Assembly: GCA_007844125.1 (NCBI GenBank)
Contig: CM017558.1
Coordinates: 56,514,308-56,578,307, forward strand
Source of the DNA: Sinonovacula constricta
Lineage: Eukaryota > Mollusca > Bivalvia > Cardiida > Solecurtidae
DNA: 64,000 bases
Direction: 5' to 3'
The notes under the pieces were generated by a model. It was given only the letters and a program-made list of their open reading frames with translations, did no database searches and was not told where the DNA came from. Below, in pieces: positions 12,157 through 25,700 of this stretch (the stretch's first letter is position 1; every line of letters begins with the position of its first letter). A program made the translations under genes and the position numbers.

Positions 12157-14409
12157 TCAGATGTTGGAATAGACGTCACTTGCCTCAGCCTTCACTGAAC
12201 TCTTGATGCACGATATAACTGCATCATACAGATACTCAAACTGCTCCTGGAAACATGGAAAACAACAACACACATTTATCACCATAGTTACGGATAAAGT
12301 CCTTACCCTTTGTTGTCTTTGGGTCACGAGTACCAACATGTTCGTACAGGTCAGTAAATCTAAGTTAACATTAATTTGAACTATTTGAAAGGAACAGTTT
12401 CAAAGACAATTCTCATCAAAATGGCAATAAATAAAACTTATGTCTTTTGAAGTTACTCTCATACCTATCTTACTTACATTTTACAGACTTAAACATGTCG
12501 TTAACTTAATGCTCACTATATGTAACTATACTTTTAAACTCTTCTAAAATTACCTAGCAAAAACCAACAGGAAACAAGAATAGAACCAATAAACAAGTTG
12601 GTAAACAGCAAATTTGTTAAATAAGACACCAAGCTTACGTATGAAATGAATCTGCCTTCTGTTCTCTTCAAGCCAATCACCGTATCTAGTATGTTCACAC
12701 GACAATCCCTGTAGCGCATGCGAAATGCTTTATTCAAGACAGCCACCAGCAACCCACATTTTGTCCAGTCCATACTTTATTGATTGCAATGAAAATATAT
12801 TTTTTCTTAATTTAAATAACTAGACGTGACGCATTCATTTCTGATCACTATTTACACAATTACAAACTTCATCATACATTTTCTCTATTATCAGTATCCA
12901 TGTATTGTATTAAGGACACAAGATTTGTCGTACACAATCAACATGCATAAGGACACGATGCCTATAATAGTGTCAGGTCCTATACCTTGGTGCACGTTAT
13001 TTTGAGTCATTAATGAAGCTCTCATCCTGCGCAAATGACCGAATTCTATTGTATTTGTCGATTTGAAATTTTCTTAGCCAGGCAAATACAACACATTGAA
13101 AAACTACGTTATATTGCCACTCAACCGATTCAAATACAAATATAAAATATAAGCTAAAATACCCAGTTATATCAAAAAGTATAATACTTTCTAAATTCCA
13201 ATGTTTGTATGCAACACGGTCATTTTCTTATGATAACACTTGGGAAGTCCTGTGAGTTAATTTTTTTTTTAATCGAGTACACTTTATTGTAATAGTATGT
13301 TTCTCGATTTATACCATGCTACAGTGTACATCTCTTACTCTCATAAAGCAAAATGGATGAGATGAGGTGACACGTCCATGTGCTCATGTGTAACTGGTTC
13401 GTACAATATATCATACCATATATGTTATTAATATTTTGTTACTTAGTAATTGAGTTGTTAAAAGGAAATTCTTACTTTTTTAAATTACCATTTTAACAAA
13501 AAAAGACCTGTTAATAATACATGTAACTTAAATTCACTTGCCTTTTTACAGAAATACACTATGCAACTTAGGTAAATTATGATTTGTTACGTTAGAATCT
13601 GTTTTAGCCGCTGAACAGGCCTAATAATTACGTCATCAATATGTGTGCACGCACATATAGGGTTTGTCTAGATCACCCAGCATCCGTATGCGCATGCAGT
13701 AAGAAAGGTTTCTATTTGGAATATTTCCATTCGTTAATATGTTATGTTCACAACTTAAGAAATTTAGATAATAACTGCACATAAAACTTGACTGTTGCTA
13801 AGCAAAGGATAAGTTAAGTTCTAAATCCAATCCTTTCTCAAATATTGTGTACAACAAAAGTATTTAATATATTTTTAGAGGAATTGAGCTGGTCCTTAAC
13901 ATGTCGCAGGAATAAATAAAAGATACATGTTGCCATTAAAAAGTGTTACTTATATGTTTCTTTATTAATACCTCCAGTATTGAATCATTCATTAAACTTA
14001 AAAAAAATTTCAGGTTTATAATAATAGTCCTTCTGACAGATATTAATTTTATGCTTTTATAATAAAACACAACTAAAAGAACCACTATCTACAACAAAAT
14101 GCTGACCAATGATATTATTAACTGCAGTGTTTATTGCTTGCATTGTTTCAAAAGAGAATTAAAAGCATCCTTAAGATAAAAAAAAAAACTTCGTTTGTTT
14201 ATGATATTCCATTAGATAGCATATATTACGTCCACATACCTGCATGTGATAAACAGTGGCTGAGATTCTGTAATGTTCGGCTGCCATTGGATTATTTCGT
14301 CAACCAACATCGGTAATAACTGGCCATCATCAGGAATCCATTTCCCCGTTCTCCAGGCAGTTATTTCAAACTGTTTCACAGCTGACAAAGCATTGTCGTC
14401 CTAAAAATA

Positions 14410-14459
<50 letters not shown>

Positions 14460-16245
14460 GACCCTACACTAGATGCTCAAATGCTTCAAAATTAAAATTG
14501 AATCATTAATTTTTCAAAAGCGAGTTTTTTTTCGAGTGCCCACGTTTTCAGAAGAATGATCAATAACTAAAGCTTACTCTGTCAACTTCTTTAAAGGTGT
14601 ATGTCCTCACTGTAAAACATCTTTGTGCTTTTTCGTGCAGGAGATTTACATTGTATTTTTTCAGCTTCACTTTGCCATCTGCTCCTAACTGTTGTATTTT
14701 ATAAAAGAAAACAATTAGTATGGATTGATGTAATTATCTTGTATCCATTTATTGCATTTATTGCAATTTCCGATGAAAATTAAGTATGTATATATATACC
14801 ACCATTTGAATTGAAATCTCTGCTAAAATTGTAAGCTTAAGCAAATGATAACCTAACTCAGGCTCTTGAAAAAGTTCATTTCACTAGTAGCGTAGTAACA
14901 AAGACTCTTTTTAAAGTGGCTTTGAAATTATTACTATTTAACAAAAGTTCACTCTCGAAAAAATAGTAAGTTATTCCTAATTTCATGTACCTTACAGACT
15001 CAATTTTCAGTGTATATTCATTTTCTCTAAGCAGAGAACTCAAGTGAACACCTGAATGTTGAAAAACAAAATACTTAATTGTCAAAAGTCCATGCAGCAA
15101 CCAAAGGTCGTCTTTTTTTAAAGTAAAGTTAAATTAAAGGTAAGCTAAATTAAAACACACAAAAATCTTACATTTGAAGTCCTTCCTGGATTCCCGCTGA
15201 CGTTTATTATTGATTTGACGCCGTATTGCTGAATTTTGGTCCAAAAGTTTGCCAGAGACTTCTCATTCGGGGTCAAGGTCACGATGTAAGCAAGCGAGCC
15301 ATTGAAATTCTGTAAATAAAAATAACATTTGGGTAGATAGCATTTGTGTAAATATTTGTATTTGATTGTGTGTGTTGTTTATTTGGCCACTTAAGACTAC
15401 TATTGGTCCAGAAAATCTTTGGCTTGGTTGCTGCCTGTTTATGTTTAATTTATAATTATTTCAACTGTATACGTTACTGCAGAACAGAAATAAAACATTT
15501 ATTTTATAGGATAAAGCAATTAGGACAAATATTGATTACGGTCAGTTTAAGATCTTCAACTAATGGTTTGGTTGTCATCGGTGAGTGATCCGCATCCTCT
15601 GAAACTTAAAACAATATACAAGTATATAATTACTAAATTCACGAGTGTAGTATAACATTACAGTTAGGTTTCCTACACATGAAACATTATCGACAAATCA
15701 GACGATTAATAGATGGTGTTATCCTTTGATTGACTAACATCTGGAGTGCTATCGTTATATTGATATATTTTCGAAGTCAAAATAAAGTACGGAAACAGGT
15801 ATACTGAGCACTAATGACAATGGACCATGCGCGGTCTAGTTTCACAAAGAGAATATATATAACAAAGTCCAATGAGCATTGCACATAATACAAAAATTTG
15901 AAAAAGTACAGGACAAGCCAAATGTAAAAGTAAGAACAAATCTGTGATTATTCATTTAACAAAAAGAGCCATAGCTGGAAGTATTCTTTATTCCAATACT
16001 TAAGTCTGTTGTATTTATTTTCACAAAGGGGCCATACTATTTACACATGTATCATAAAGTGAATACAATTACAAGGCCTTACAGCGCATACAATTGGTGA
16101 GCATTTTACTAATCAAGAACGACAGCCTCGGCGACAATAACAGATAAAATTAAAGTAATACTATGCTCTTACTCTCTGACGTCTTCACATTTCCGTACTC
16201 TGGCTCGCTCGTCTTTTCCAATCCTTCAACTGTCAGGCACAATGA
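12157..16245 (-). CDS. Receptor PTP exons 19-25: degenerate second phosphatase domain D2
   Basis: Seven exons encode a PTP-like domain that keeps the fold landmarks ([41 protein letters not shown]) but not the catalytic ones. The WPD loop reads WRT (residues 916-918). The signature reads [10 protein letters not shown] in place of HCxxGxxRTG: the Cys (953) remains and the essential Arg is Lys (959). The stop codon is at 12157-12159. D2 domains of receptor PTPs are often pseudophosphatases used for regulation or partner binding; this one is expected to be inactive. Confidence 0.88.
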
Positions 16246-19200
16246 CTGGAAAATAAATATTTCGATGTTTCATTTTTAGTAAGTTGTAATATCTACAGGC
16301 AGTTCCATGAACAGTGGGTTAACAATCAAACAATAATGATGTTTTGTTATGAATGCTACATGTCACGAATGTAAAGGTATCAAGATATTATTTTATAATT
16401 TTATCATACATATATGTAGCAAAGAAGACAAAAATAGACAATTTCTTAAAATATGATATAAATAAAAAGATAAATATTTAATGAAGTTGTCTTTAGGTTG
16501 TTGTGTGATTGTTGTTTCAACCTAACAAGGAGTCCCTTCATTCAAGTTGTAAATATTTTAATAACCTACATCTATCAACGCTTACCTGATATTGAACCTG
16601 TAACCTGGTCTTTGAGGCCCCATGGTCAGACCTCTGCAGGTAGGAAAGTACCTCTGGTAGCTCCCGGGGCCAATATGGATGGGGTCCCAGCAGTAACGCC
16701 TCAGCCAGTGCTTCATGCAGAAAGACATACTGCTCCTGTGAAAAGACGTTGTGAAAACTGACCTTTATAGAAGGCTAAGCCGTATAATCGTTAATGATTT
16801 ACGTATCCCACTGTTGACTACACGGCCCTGCCTTAGCATTCCCCTGCTGCCGCTACCTGTAGCGGGGTAAGAACCCTCCAAAGGTAACCCACCTAGTTGG
16901 CATGTGTGGCGACCCAGCGTCTCCCTGATGACGGGATCCTGATGGTTAAGGTTAATGAAGACTTGTCAGCTATGTCAACATTGACCACTACACCATTTTG
17001 GTGCTATAGGGTAGTTATATTGATCCAGTATAATAAATCGGCTGGCCGCGTTGTTCATAGATTACTACTATTTTCCTTTTGTACACACTTACTTAGTCCA
17101 CCTACTATCCACTCTTGATTTCCGCTTTTCCTTATATTGTATACCCTGCAAAGCAACCCCATCCCTCTAAATGTCCCCTTTTACGTATAATATAATGGAC
17201 AGTCGGCTATACGGATCAATCAGGCATCATTTACATTTTGTATTTCATTTCAGGGTATAGCACTCTGATATCACTGGCGTTGAGAGGTCGTTAACCCACT
17301 CCACGTCAACGTCCCCAGGTGTGGCTCCGAGGCGGGTGGTGGCCCAGAGTGCCGAATCATATATTTTTATCTTCATGGATAGAAAAGGAAAATGTTTGAA
17401 ACAGATCCCCACTTTGTCTTCAGAAGACTCTGATACCGATACAACAGCAAATTCAACATTTCCACACTTTCTTCTAATTTAATCACTTAAGAAAACTCAA
17501 ATAACTAAACCTTCACCTTTCGTTGTGAAAAATCAAGTGAGGTCCTCATTGGAACTGTCGAAAATATCAGAAATTTGAAAAATGACTGTTTACTTATTGA
17601 AACAAATGGAAAACTAACGAAATTCAGCTCACTCAAAGTCAACGCTTTCCCACATAGTTCGTTTAATTATTCAAAAGGAGTTATACGCTGCCCTGATCTT
17701 TCTGGAAGCTCTGAGGCGGAGATCCTGACAGAACCACAAGGTGTGAGTGGTGTCCGCTCGACCTCCTTCACCAAAGGAGAATGTCGAATTCCCACAAACA
17801 CACTAGTTTTAACATTGAACAATCCAAACCTCCCAATTTCTATGAAAGTTGGTTATCTGATCGTCAAAGTTCAAGTTTAAATCCCTAATCCTTTACGTTG
17901 CTTTGACTGTCAGAGATCTGGACATGATGAGACAAAATGCACAAACAATACCATCTGCGGAAGATGCTATGAACCAGCCCACTCCTCAAACTTTGAGTGT
18001 GAAACTTTGAGGACCTCACGAAAGTAGGGCCAGAGATTGCCCAACATGGAAATTTGAGAAAGAGGTACTTAAAATTAAACACACCCTTATTGTTTCATTT
18101 CCTGAGGCACGCAAGTTAGCTAAAGATAAATTTGCTCCTCATTCTTCAAAAACAACTTACGCTGCCGTTACAAAACCTCACACTTCGGTTTGTCAAGACA
18201 GTTCGACGCAGTATGAAACCCCATCAAGTATCCAAGTATCTGACAAAATCATCATTCCAACCAAGTTTAAAAATACAGAGTCTTCTGAAACAAACAAAGC
18301 TACAAATGAAACTGCTACTACGCCTAAACTATCATCTTCCACACAATCTTCCCAACCATCCTCTACACAAACTTCAAGGCCTCTGACCAAGGCAGAAAGA
18401 AAAGCAGCCACAAAGACAAAAACTTCTTAAAACGAAACAACTAACCCTTCTGGAAAAACAAGGAACCTAGTTTTCTTAATACCCGAAACAAGAGAGTTGG
18501 TCGGTCTAACTCTTTAAGTAGATTCAATTGTCTGATGGAGACGGATTCTCGACTAGACAAGGTGACAAGGACACCTGTTTAGGCACCACGAGAAACCCTT
18601 TTAAATACATTTAATATTATCCCATGAACAACAAAATAGTACACTGTAAATGCAAATTTTAATAATGTCTAAAATGACAAATGCAAATGCAAAGAGCAGT
18701 CGAATCATTAAACAAGCCAAAAGAACATCTTGGCAGAAATTTGTTTCAATTATAACTAGTTAAGCATCCATTACACAAGTTTGTTCAGCCATTAGGAATA
18801 TAAGAGGCAAGGGTTTTTCAGTAACATTTAAAATCTAACGACCCAATAATAGCAAAGAAAATTCAGACACTCTTGCTAAAAGTTTTGCAAAAATCGTCTT
18901 TCGAATTAATCTTTAGTCGAACATTAACATGATAATTACAACCAACTATATTCTTTAAGAGACCTTAGTGAATCACTTAATAAATCTCATGATATTGCTC
19001 CTGAACCAGATGATATTCCCTATCAATTTTTGAAACACCTGCCGCATACATCATAAAATTTACTTTTGTCTATTTTTAATGAAATTTGGGTTTCGGGAGA
19101 AGTACCAAATTCATGGAAAAAATCATTCGTCATTCCAAGACCTAAGCAAGGAAAGGATCCAACAGATTCTTTAAATTACAGACCAATAGCTTTGACTAGT

Positions 19201-22200
19201 TGTATTTGTAAAACTTTAGAACGAATGATAAATAATAGACTCATTTGGTATCTTGAATCAAATACAATGTAATTTACTTAGAGAATTTCAAAGTGGATTC
19301 AGAAACCAACGAAGTACACTCGATCATCTCCTTCGCTTTGAATCTTTTATAAAGCAATGACTTTATGAAGAAAGAACACATTGTAGCGGTATTCTTTGAC
19401 CTTAAAAGGGCATATGATACCACATGGAAACATGGGACTTTAGAAGATTTAAGTGACCTTGGTCTCAATTGTCGTTACCCACATTAACATTTTTCTTTCT
19501 GACAGAAATTTTCAAGTTAAAATTGGGTCGATTTTGTCTTCTGTTCATAAACAGGAACAAAGTGTCCCTCAAGGTAATGTATTGTCAGTTAATCTTTTCA
19601 ACATCCAAAAAATAACATAGTAAAAACTCTAAATAATGGAGTAGATTGTTCACTATATGTGGACGATTTTCTTAGATGTTATCGTTAAAAAATGAATACG
19701 ATAGACAGGCAATTACAACAATACCTCAACAAATTACAAAATAGGAGTAGTAACAATGGTTTTAAATTTTCACCAACCAAAACAAACTGCATACATTTCT
19801 GTCAGAATAGAACTTTGCACAACGATCCTGAATTGTTTCTGAATGACATTCATATTCCTCCCCTCAAGGAAACTAAATTTCTTGGTGTCAAATTGACAGC
19901 AAATTGTCTTTTATACCTCCTATCAAATATGTAAAATCTAAAAGTCTTAATTCTCTTAACCTATTTAATTTTTTTATAGAAAAAGGCTATTACAACTTAA
20001 TAGATCACTGGTATGATCAAAATTAGATTATGGCAGCATTGTCTACGGCTCTGCTAGGAAATCATATTTTTTAAATGCTTGACGTTGTCCAAAACCAAGG
20101 ACGACTCCGTCTGGCCCTTGCAGCCTTCAGGACTTCGCCTCTACAGGACCTGGCCTGTAAAGAGCCTGCACGTTGAAGCTAATGAGCCGTTATTATATCT
20201 GAGACGAGAGAAACATGCGCTACAGTCCATTACAAAAGTTAAATCTAACCACAAAAATTCCGCTTATAGCGTAATATTTAATCATAAATACGAACATTTG
20301 TACGAGCGAACACCAAATGCAATTAAAACTTTTGGTTTGCGAATGTAAGAAATTATACTCTCATCACACGTTAATTTAAATCAAGTTATTGAAAATAATG
20401 TATTCGTATTAGGGTTTAAAACTCCCACTGTTGATTTAACTCTTGGTACAAATAATAAGTCGAACAGACCCTATCGTACTTCGCTCAAATCTCTTTTTTT
20501 CAATCCACTCATTAGAGAATTACTTTTAAAACTTAATGTAATTTGTCTTAATAAGAATATTGTTTTCTTTTGGCTTCCTAGTCATGTCGGCATCCGAGGA
20601 AACGAGGATGCAGATAAAAGTGCAAAATCTGCCTGAGTCCTTACTGAGACAGATCTTTCCATTCCATACACAGAGTTAAACTGTGTATCAATCGATATAC
20701 TTTAACCTAATGGCAAACAAGTTGGGACAATAATATTTATAACAAACTACACGTAATTAAACGTTATGTCGGTGCCAATGTCTCTACTTGCAGAGAAAGT
20801 AGGCGGAAAGACGTAGCTCTTACCCGCTGTCGCATTGGACATACTAGATTAACTCGTTCATATCTTTTAATAAAGAAATTCAACCTGTATGTGTTCCTCA
20901 CCAGGAACCTCTTACAGTTAACCATATTTTATGACATTGTATTGACATAGACCAATCATGTGTAGGTGTGCCGTAAAACCCAAAATACAAAATAGTGTTG
21001 ACTACATTATAAAACTCCTAAATGTTGTCCTATATTGACAGCAGTGGCGCTACAAAACCAAGGTGCCGCCGGTGTCAAAGTTTAACTACAAAAATGACTA
21101 ACATTTATTACCCTCCTTATTAGAATTGCTGATTTATATTTAAATCATAAACTATGTTATATTTGCTCTTGTCGGACGTTATAAGTTTTAATCTTGTAAT
21201 ATGACACAGATAAAAGACCATCCTGAACGCACCTTGGTCTGGACAAGTTTGACTCGATGTTGCCGGAGGGTCTCGAGCATCTCTAACGGCCTGATGCCGC
21301 CCTCGGCACGGGCCTCTTCGTAAAGAGCATCCAAGGCGATGAAGGTACCTGTGCGCCCTACGCCTGCACTGTGGAAGAAACGAAGGCTGACATGTACCAA
21401 TATATAGTTGTATCTAGCAAAAGGTATTGACAATAATGGGCGCAGCTTGTACTTTGACTTTGTATTCTAAACATTTACGGAAAAGCTTTTCGTTAAATAT
21501 CTCTTCATCAAAAACGAATAATGTCCGGTTTCTAGTTCCTGATTATTTAATTGTTCTTTTGAAGTACTTTCAGCATCACTATTCTGGAAACTGGAAGGTT
21601 GCAAAGCTTAATCTTCTGACCACATCTTTAGTATCGAAATGAGGGTCATTTTACTAAATGACATTATCAAAGAATAGAAACACTCAGCACAATGTACCTG
21701 CAGTGTACAACAATAGGTTGGTTTCCGTCCTGTTGTTCTGTCACTGTTCGCCAGAAGTTGACAAGGCACCAGGCACTGTCGGGTACATTCTTGTCTGGCC
21801 ATGAGTTGAAGTGGTACTGGGTGACGTGACGTGCCGCAGACTGACTCTGTATGTATAAGATTGACTTTATGCTATACAAAATGGTACTCGTCTGTTAAAA
21901 CCTGAATACGTCATATTTCTGTGCTTTGTTAAAAAAGCAAAACATTGAGTATTTGCGGGGATTACCTACATATATACCATAGCTGAGAGCTTTTGGTTAA
22001 AATCTGGCTGCTTCAAAATTAATGCATATGAACTTATCTGGTTGAATGCATGTGTAAATGAAAATTAAAACAATTTTATATTGAACCTTAAACTGGACAT
22101 TTCTCTTAAGCACCCCGTTTTCTTGCCAAATATTTGAATTAAAAATGGGATTGAACTACCAATTTTTATTTTATATAAGATGATTTGTAGATGAAGATTA

Positions 22201-22584
22201 CAAAAATAAACTCTATTTATTAAGTTTGTAATCACATATTTTTTAGAAATAAATAAAACCATCAGTGTGTCTTAAAGTGACCAGGATTCCTTTTTATGTA
22301 CATGATGTACATGCATTACACTGAAAACTCGACCTCACACTCACCTGCTGGACGGTCAGTGTCCGGACACAGAAGTCCAGACGTATATCTTGTTTCTCCA
22401 GTCTCACCCTGACTTCACCGTACTCCACCTCCACACCCTCCGTCTCCGGCCAGTAGCGCTCACACTTGTCCTGATAAAATATGAGGTTAATAATGATGAT
22501 TATGATAATGATGATGATGATGATGATAATGATGATAATGATTACAATAATGATAAAGATTATGATCATAATAATAATAATATA

Positions 22585-22626
<42 letters not shown>

Positions 22627-22686
22627 GTGATAATGATAAGGATGATATTAATAATAGTAATAATAAAATTAATAATAATAATATAA

Positions 22687-22745
<59 letters not shown>

Positions 22746-25700
22746 AATGATGATGATGATGATGTTGTTGATGATGATTATGATGATGATGATGATGATG
22801 ATGATGATAACGATGATAATAATGATTATAATAATGATCATGATACGACGATGATGATGTTGACATTTGAACACAAAGACTTTACTACCTTGCCCATCTC
22901 CACCAGATTGGTCAGCATGACTATCTTGGTTGTGTTCTGTTGCCAGATCATTCGCCAGAAGTCGTTGATCATCATCGGCGTCGGACCTGCCGGTGTCCAA
23001 AGATAAATTATGTTGATTCATACTCCAAGAAAGATGTGACATAGTGTCAAAAGCATTTTCCAACTTTTCATTTTAAGACCATAACAAACAACAAATATTA
23101 TGCTGACGTTTAATAATTTAAACGATTAATATATAATTGGTATAATTGCGAACATTACGACAGTGCTGCTGCAATCCTAAATATAATCTCGATGAGTATT
23201 GTGTATTTAGACAAATTAACTTTAGCTTCCTACAAACTTTTACTAAAATTGTTAAATACCTTGAGATGCAATAAACTTCTTTTCTCGTTCGTATCCCTGC
23301 AATAAAAATCAGAACAGTATCGGTGTGGGTTTATGTTTTAGTACTCTTAGTATGAAACAACATCAATTTTAAGATTTTGCTCCTTTTACAACTTTTCATA
23401 AGGCACCATTCTCATCAAATTAAACTAACATTATTTTATAGATCCAAATTGATGATTAGATAAGATTTATATATTCTCGGTTATTTACTTAAATTAACAC
23501 CGTATGCAAAGTCTTGGACATCTTTTCACATCCCAGATTCACTCATTGTTTTTCCTGATGTGCTTGTTGCAATCTATTAGAATAATTACATATAAATTTA
23601 AAAATTCTTGTTGTTCTTTTCTGAAGCTTGACCTAGACCTATAATGACACACGACTGGTATGTTGATGAAAGTTAAACTGTGTGAAAAAATTTATATTAG
23701 GATGCTAATATTTGCACTTTTTAATATCCAACACAACACACAGAACAAGTTGTACAACCTGTCGCACATCTTGGACAGCTTGTTAACACCTCTCACAGAG
23801 AGGGGTGTTGACTGAGATAAATTGCGTAATCATGTCAGTCTGTTGATAAAGTCCATAGTAAAAGGACGAAAGCTCAGGTAAAAACGCTTTCAACGTGTTG
23901 TGATGGATATTAAAAGGTGCACATATCTGCATCCTAATGCGATTGGTATTGTTAAGATTGTTTAATGCTTTCATTTATTTTTGGCTATGCATAGACATTT
24001 GAAAATACTTATATAAATGCATAGGAATTTACAAATATCGTGATGTTTATCGTCACTTGTCGGGTCATTGAAGATGATTTTATATGTAGAAACACCGATT
24101 TTCTATGCTAAATGAACGTAATTAATCAGCCTTTTCACTTGCATCTTTTTTTGCAGAAGGAAATCTTTTTTATTAAACTCTTCAGCAATGTCAAAGGATT
24201 CATTAAGTCTCAAGCTGTTGTTTAAATACAAGGTGTTGGTCGACATAGCAGTCTCTAACATTTATACATGATTTACCAGAAACAAACATATCTTCTGAAA
24301 AAATGACCATAATTATATTTGTCAAATCCCGAACACCACTAGTCAAATCTGTTACCATTTAGACTGATTGCGGGATAAATTAATATTGTATGATCATAAT
24401 AAATGAAAACTGGAGTCAGGGTATTCTCAATAACGGCTTTCTTTGCTGATATTATTATACAGTGTTAATGGTTATGATATAAATCACCAGACATCACACA
24501 AATCTAGCATTTCACATTATTTCTCTGGTTCGCAGGAAACTCTTCATACATTACATTAATGTCTACTAGGTATTTATTGTATCGCTTTGACAAGGCGTAT
24601 GTGCATTTAATTTAAATATAAAGTTGAATATAAATATTAATTGAAGCAGATGTTAGATGTTTGAAATCTTACATCGACGAAGCTGGCGTTTATATAATCT
24701 GTTTGGTCGGCACTCGTTACTTGTAGCACAACCCTCGAGTGGTCATCTGCATCGATGAAACAAATAAGAGCAACATATATCAATGAATCGAACTTATTTA
24801 GAAACCTTGCCATATATACCTAATATTTGTTTTGTGTCGAGAATGTGATATCTAAAAGCACGTCTATGTTGATTTCAAGTTAACTTAGAGACATGTTATT
24901 CTATAGACTTAAAATGATAAAACAGTTTGCTTGCATATTTATAAGCTCAGATAAGGGAAGGTGAAATAATGGTTTAAATGGAATAAGAGATAAATCTTGG
25001 TTGCAGAGACTATTCGTCAATAATAAGAATATATGACAAAGTCCTATGAGTACTGCAACATATACCAAACTCCGAAAAGGCGCAGAACAAAGGTATAAGC
25101 AATTTAATTTAAAATGATTAATGCTGTTTGTTTCTTATTAAAATCTGCTGACAAACATCTTAAATTATAGTGTACTCACAAGTTACTACTTCCCGATATC
25201 TGTTTTTGCGTATGTTTTCCGGAAGATGTGCTGTTACATGTTCGAATTGCAGCTTTGTTGGCAATGTCTGAATTACAACAATTGTACGTTAAGTGACTAA
25301 ATGAAGATTGTGTCTATTTTTTCAAAACCAAAATCAATGAATGAAGAGAAACAAAGGTTAAACTTTTGGCATATTAGATAAAGATATAGTTATTTTTTAC
25401 TAAAGAACAATATTCTGACATTTTGTTTTTTAAGTCATTAAGAAATTATGCACCTTGTAACAAGTAGTAGTTTTGTTGTTGTTTTTTAAACTTAGTTGGA
25501 GTAAGGAATTGCTTCATTAGTTAACAACTTGCATCTTGTTGTAATTAAATATTCTACTATTGAAAACGTTCCATTTTGAAATGACCTTAAATTGTTCAAA
25601 GAACAGCTTGCACTGGTTGGCCTTGCAGGTCATGATGTAGCCCCAGAGATCCCGATTGTAAACTGTATTTGGGTTATCTTCCACACTGTCAAAAATATAG

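Larger units (their letters stand above)
16810..20960 (+). mobile_element. Degenerate LINE with ORF1 zinc knuckles, RT and RNase H (I/Nimb/Jockey-like), antisense in receptor PTP intron
   Basis: A near full-length but decayed non-LTR retrotransposon in the intron between exons 17 and 18 of the receptor phosphatase. Its 5' region includes a perfect 7-bp-stem hairpin (16850-16865). ORF1 runs from about 17375 to 18025 and includes CCHC zinc knuckles. RT fragments at 19066-19680 show [34 protein letters not shown] and a YVDD-like catalytic site. An RNase H-like stretch ([17 protein letters not shown]) follows near 20560-20630. Frameshifts and stops break every domain. RNase H after RT suggests an I-group clade, but the clade is inference. 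Edges are approximate. Confidence 0.8.

Noticed and set aside
22294..23063. Long ORFs of poly-Ile, poly-His or Met/Asp on both strands
   Set aside because: They are translations of the GAT/ATG microsatellite; only the flanking phosphatase exons are real coding sequence.
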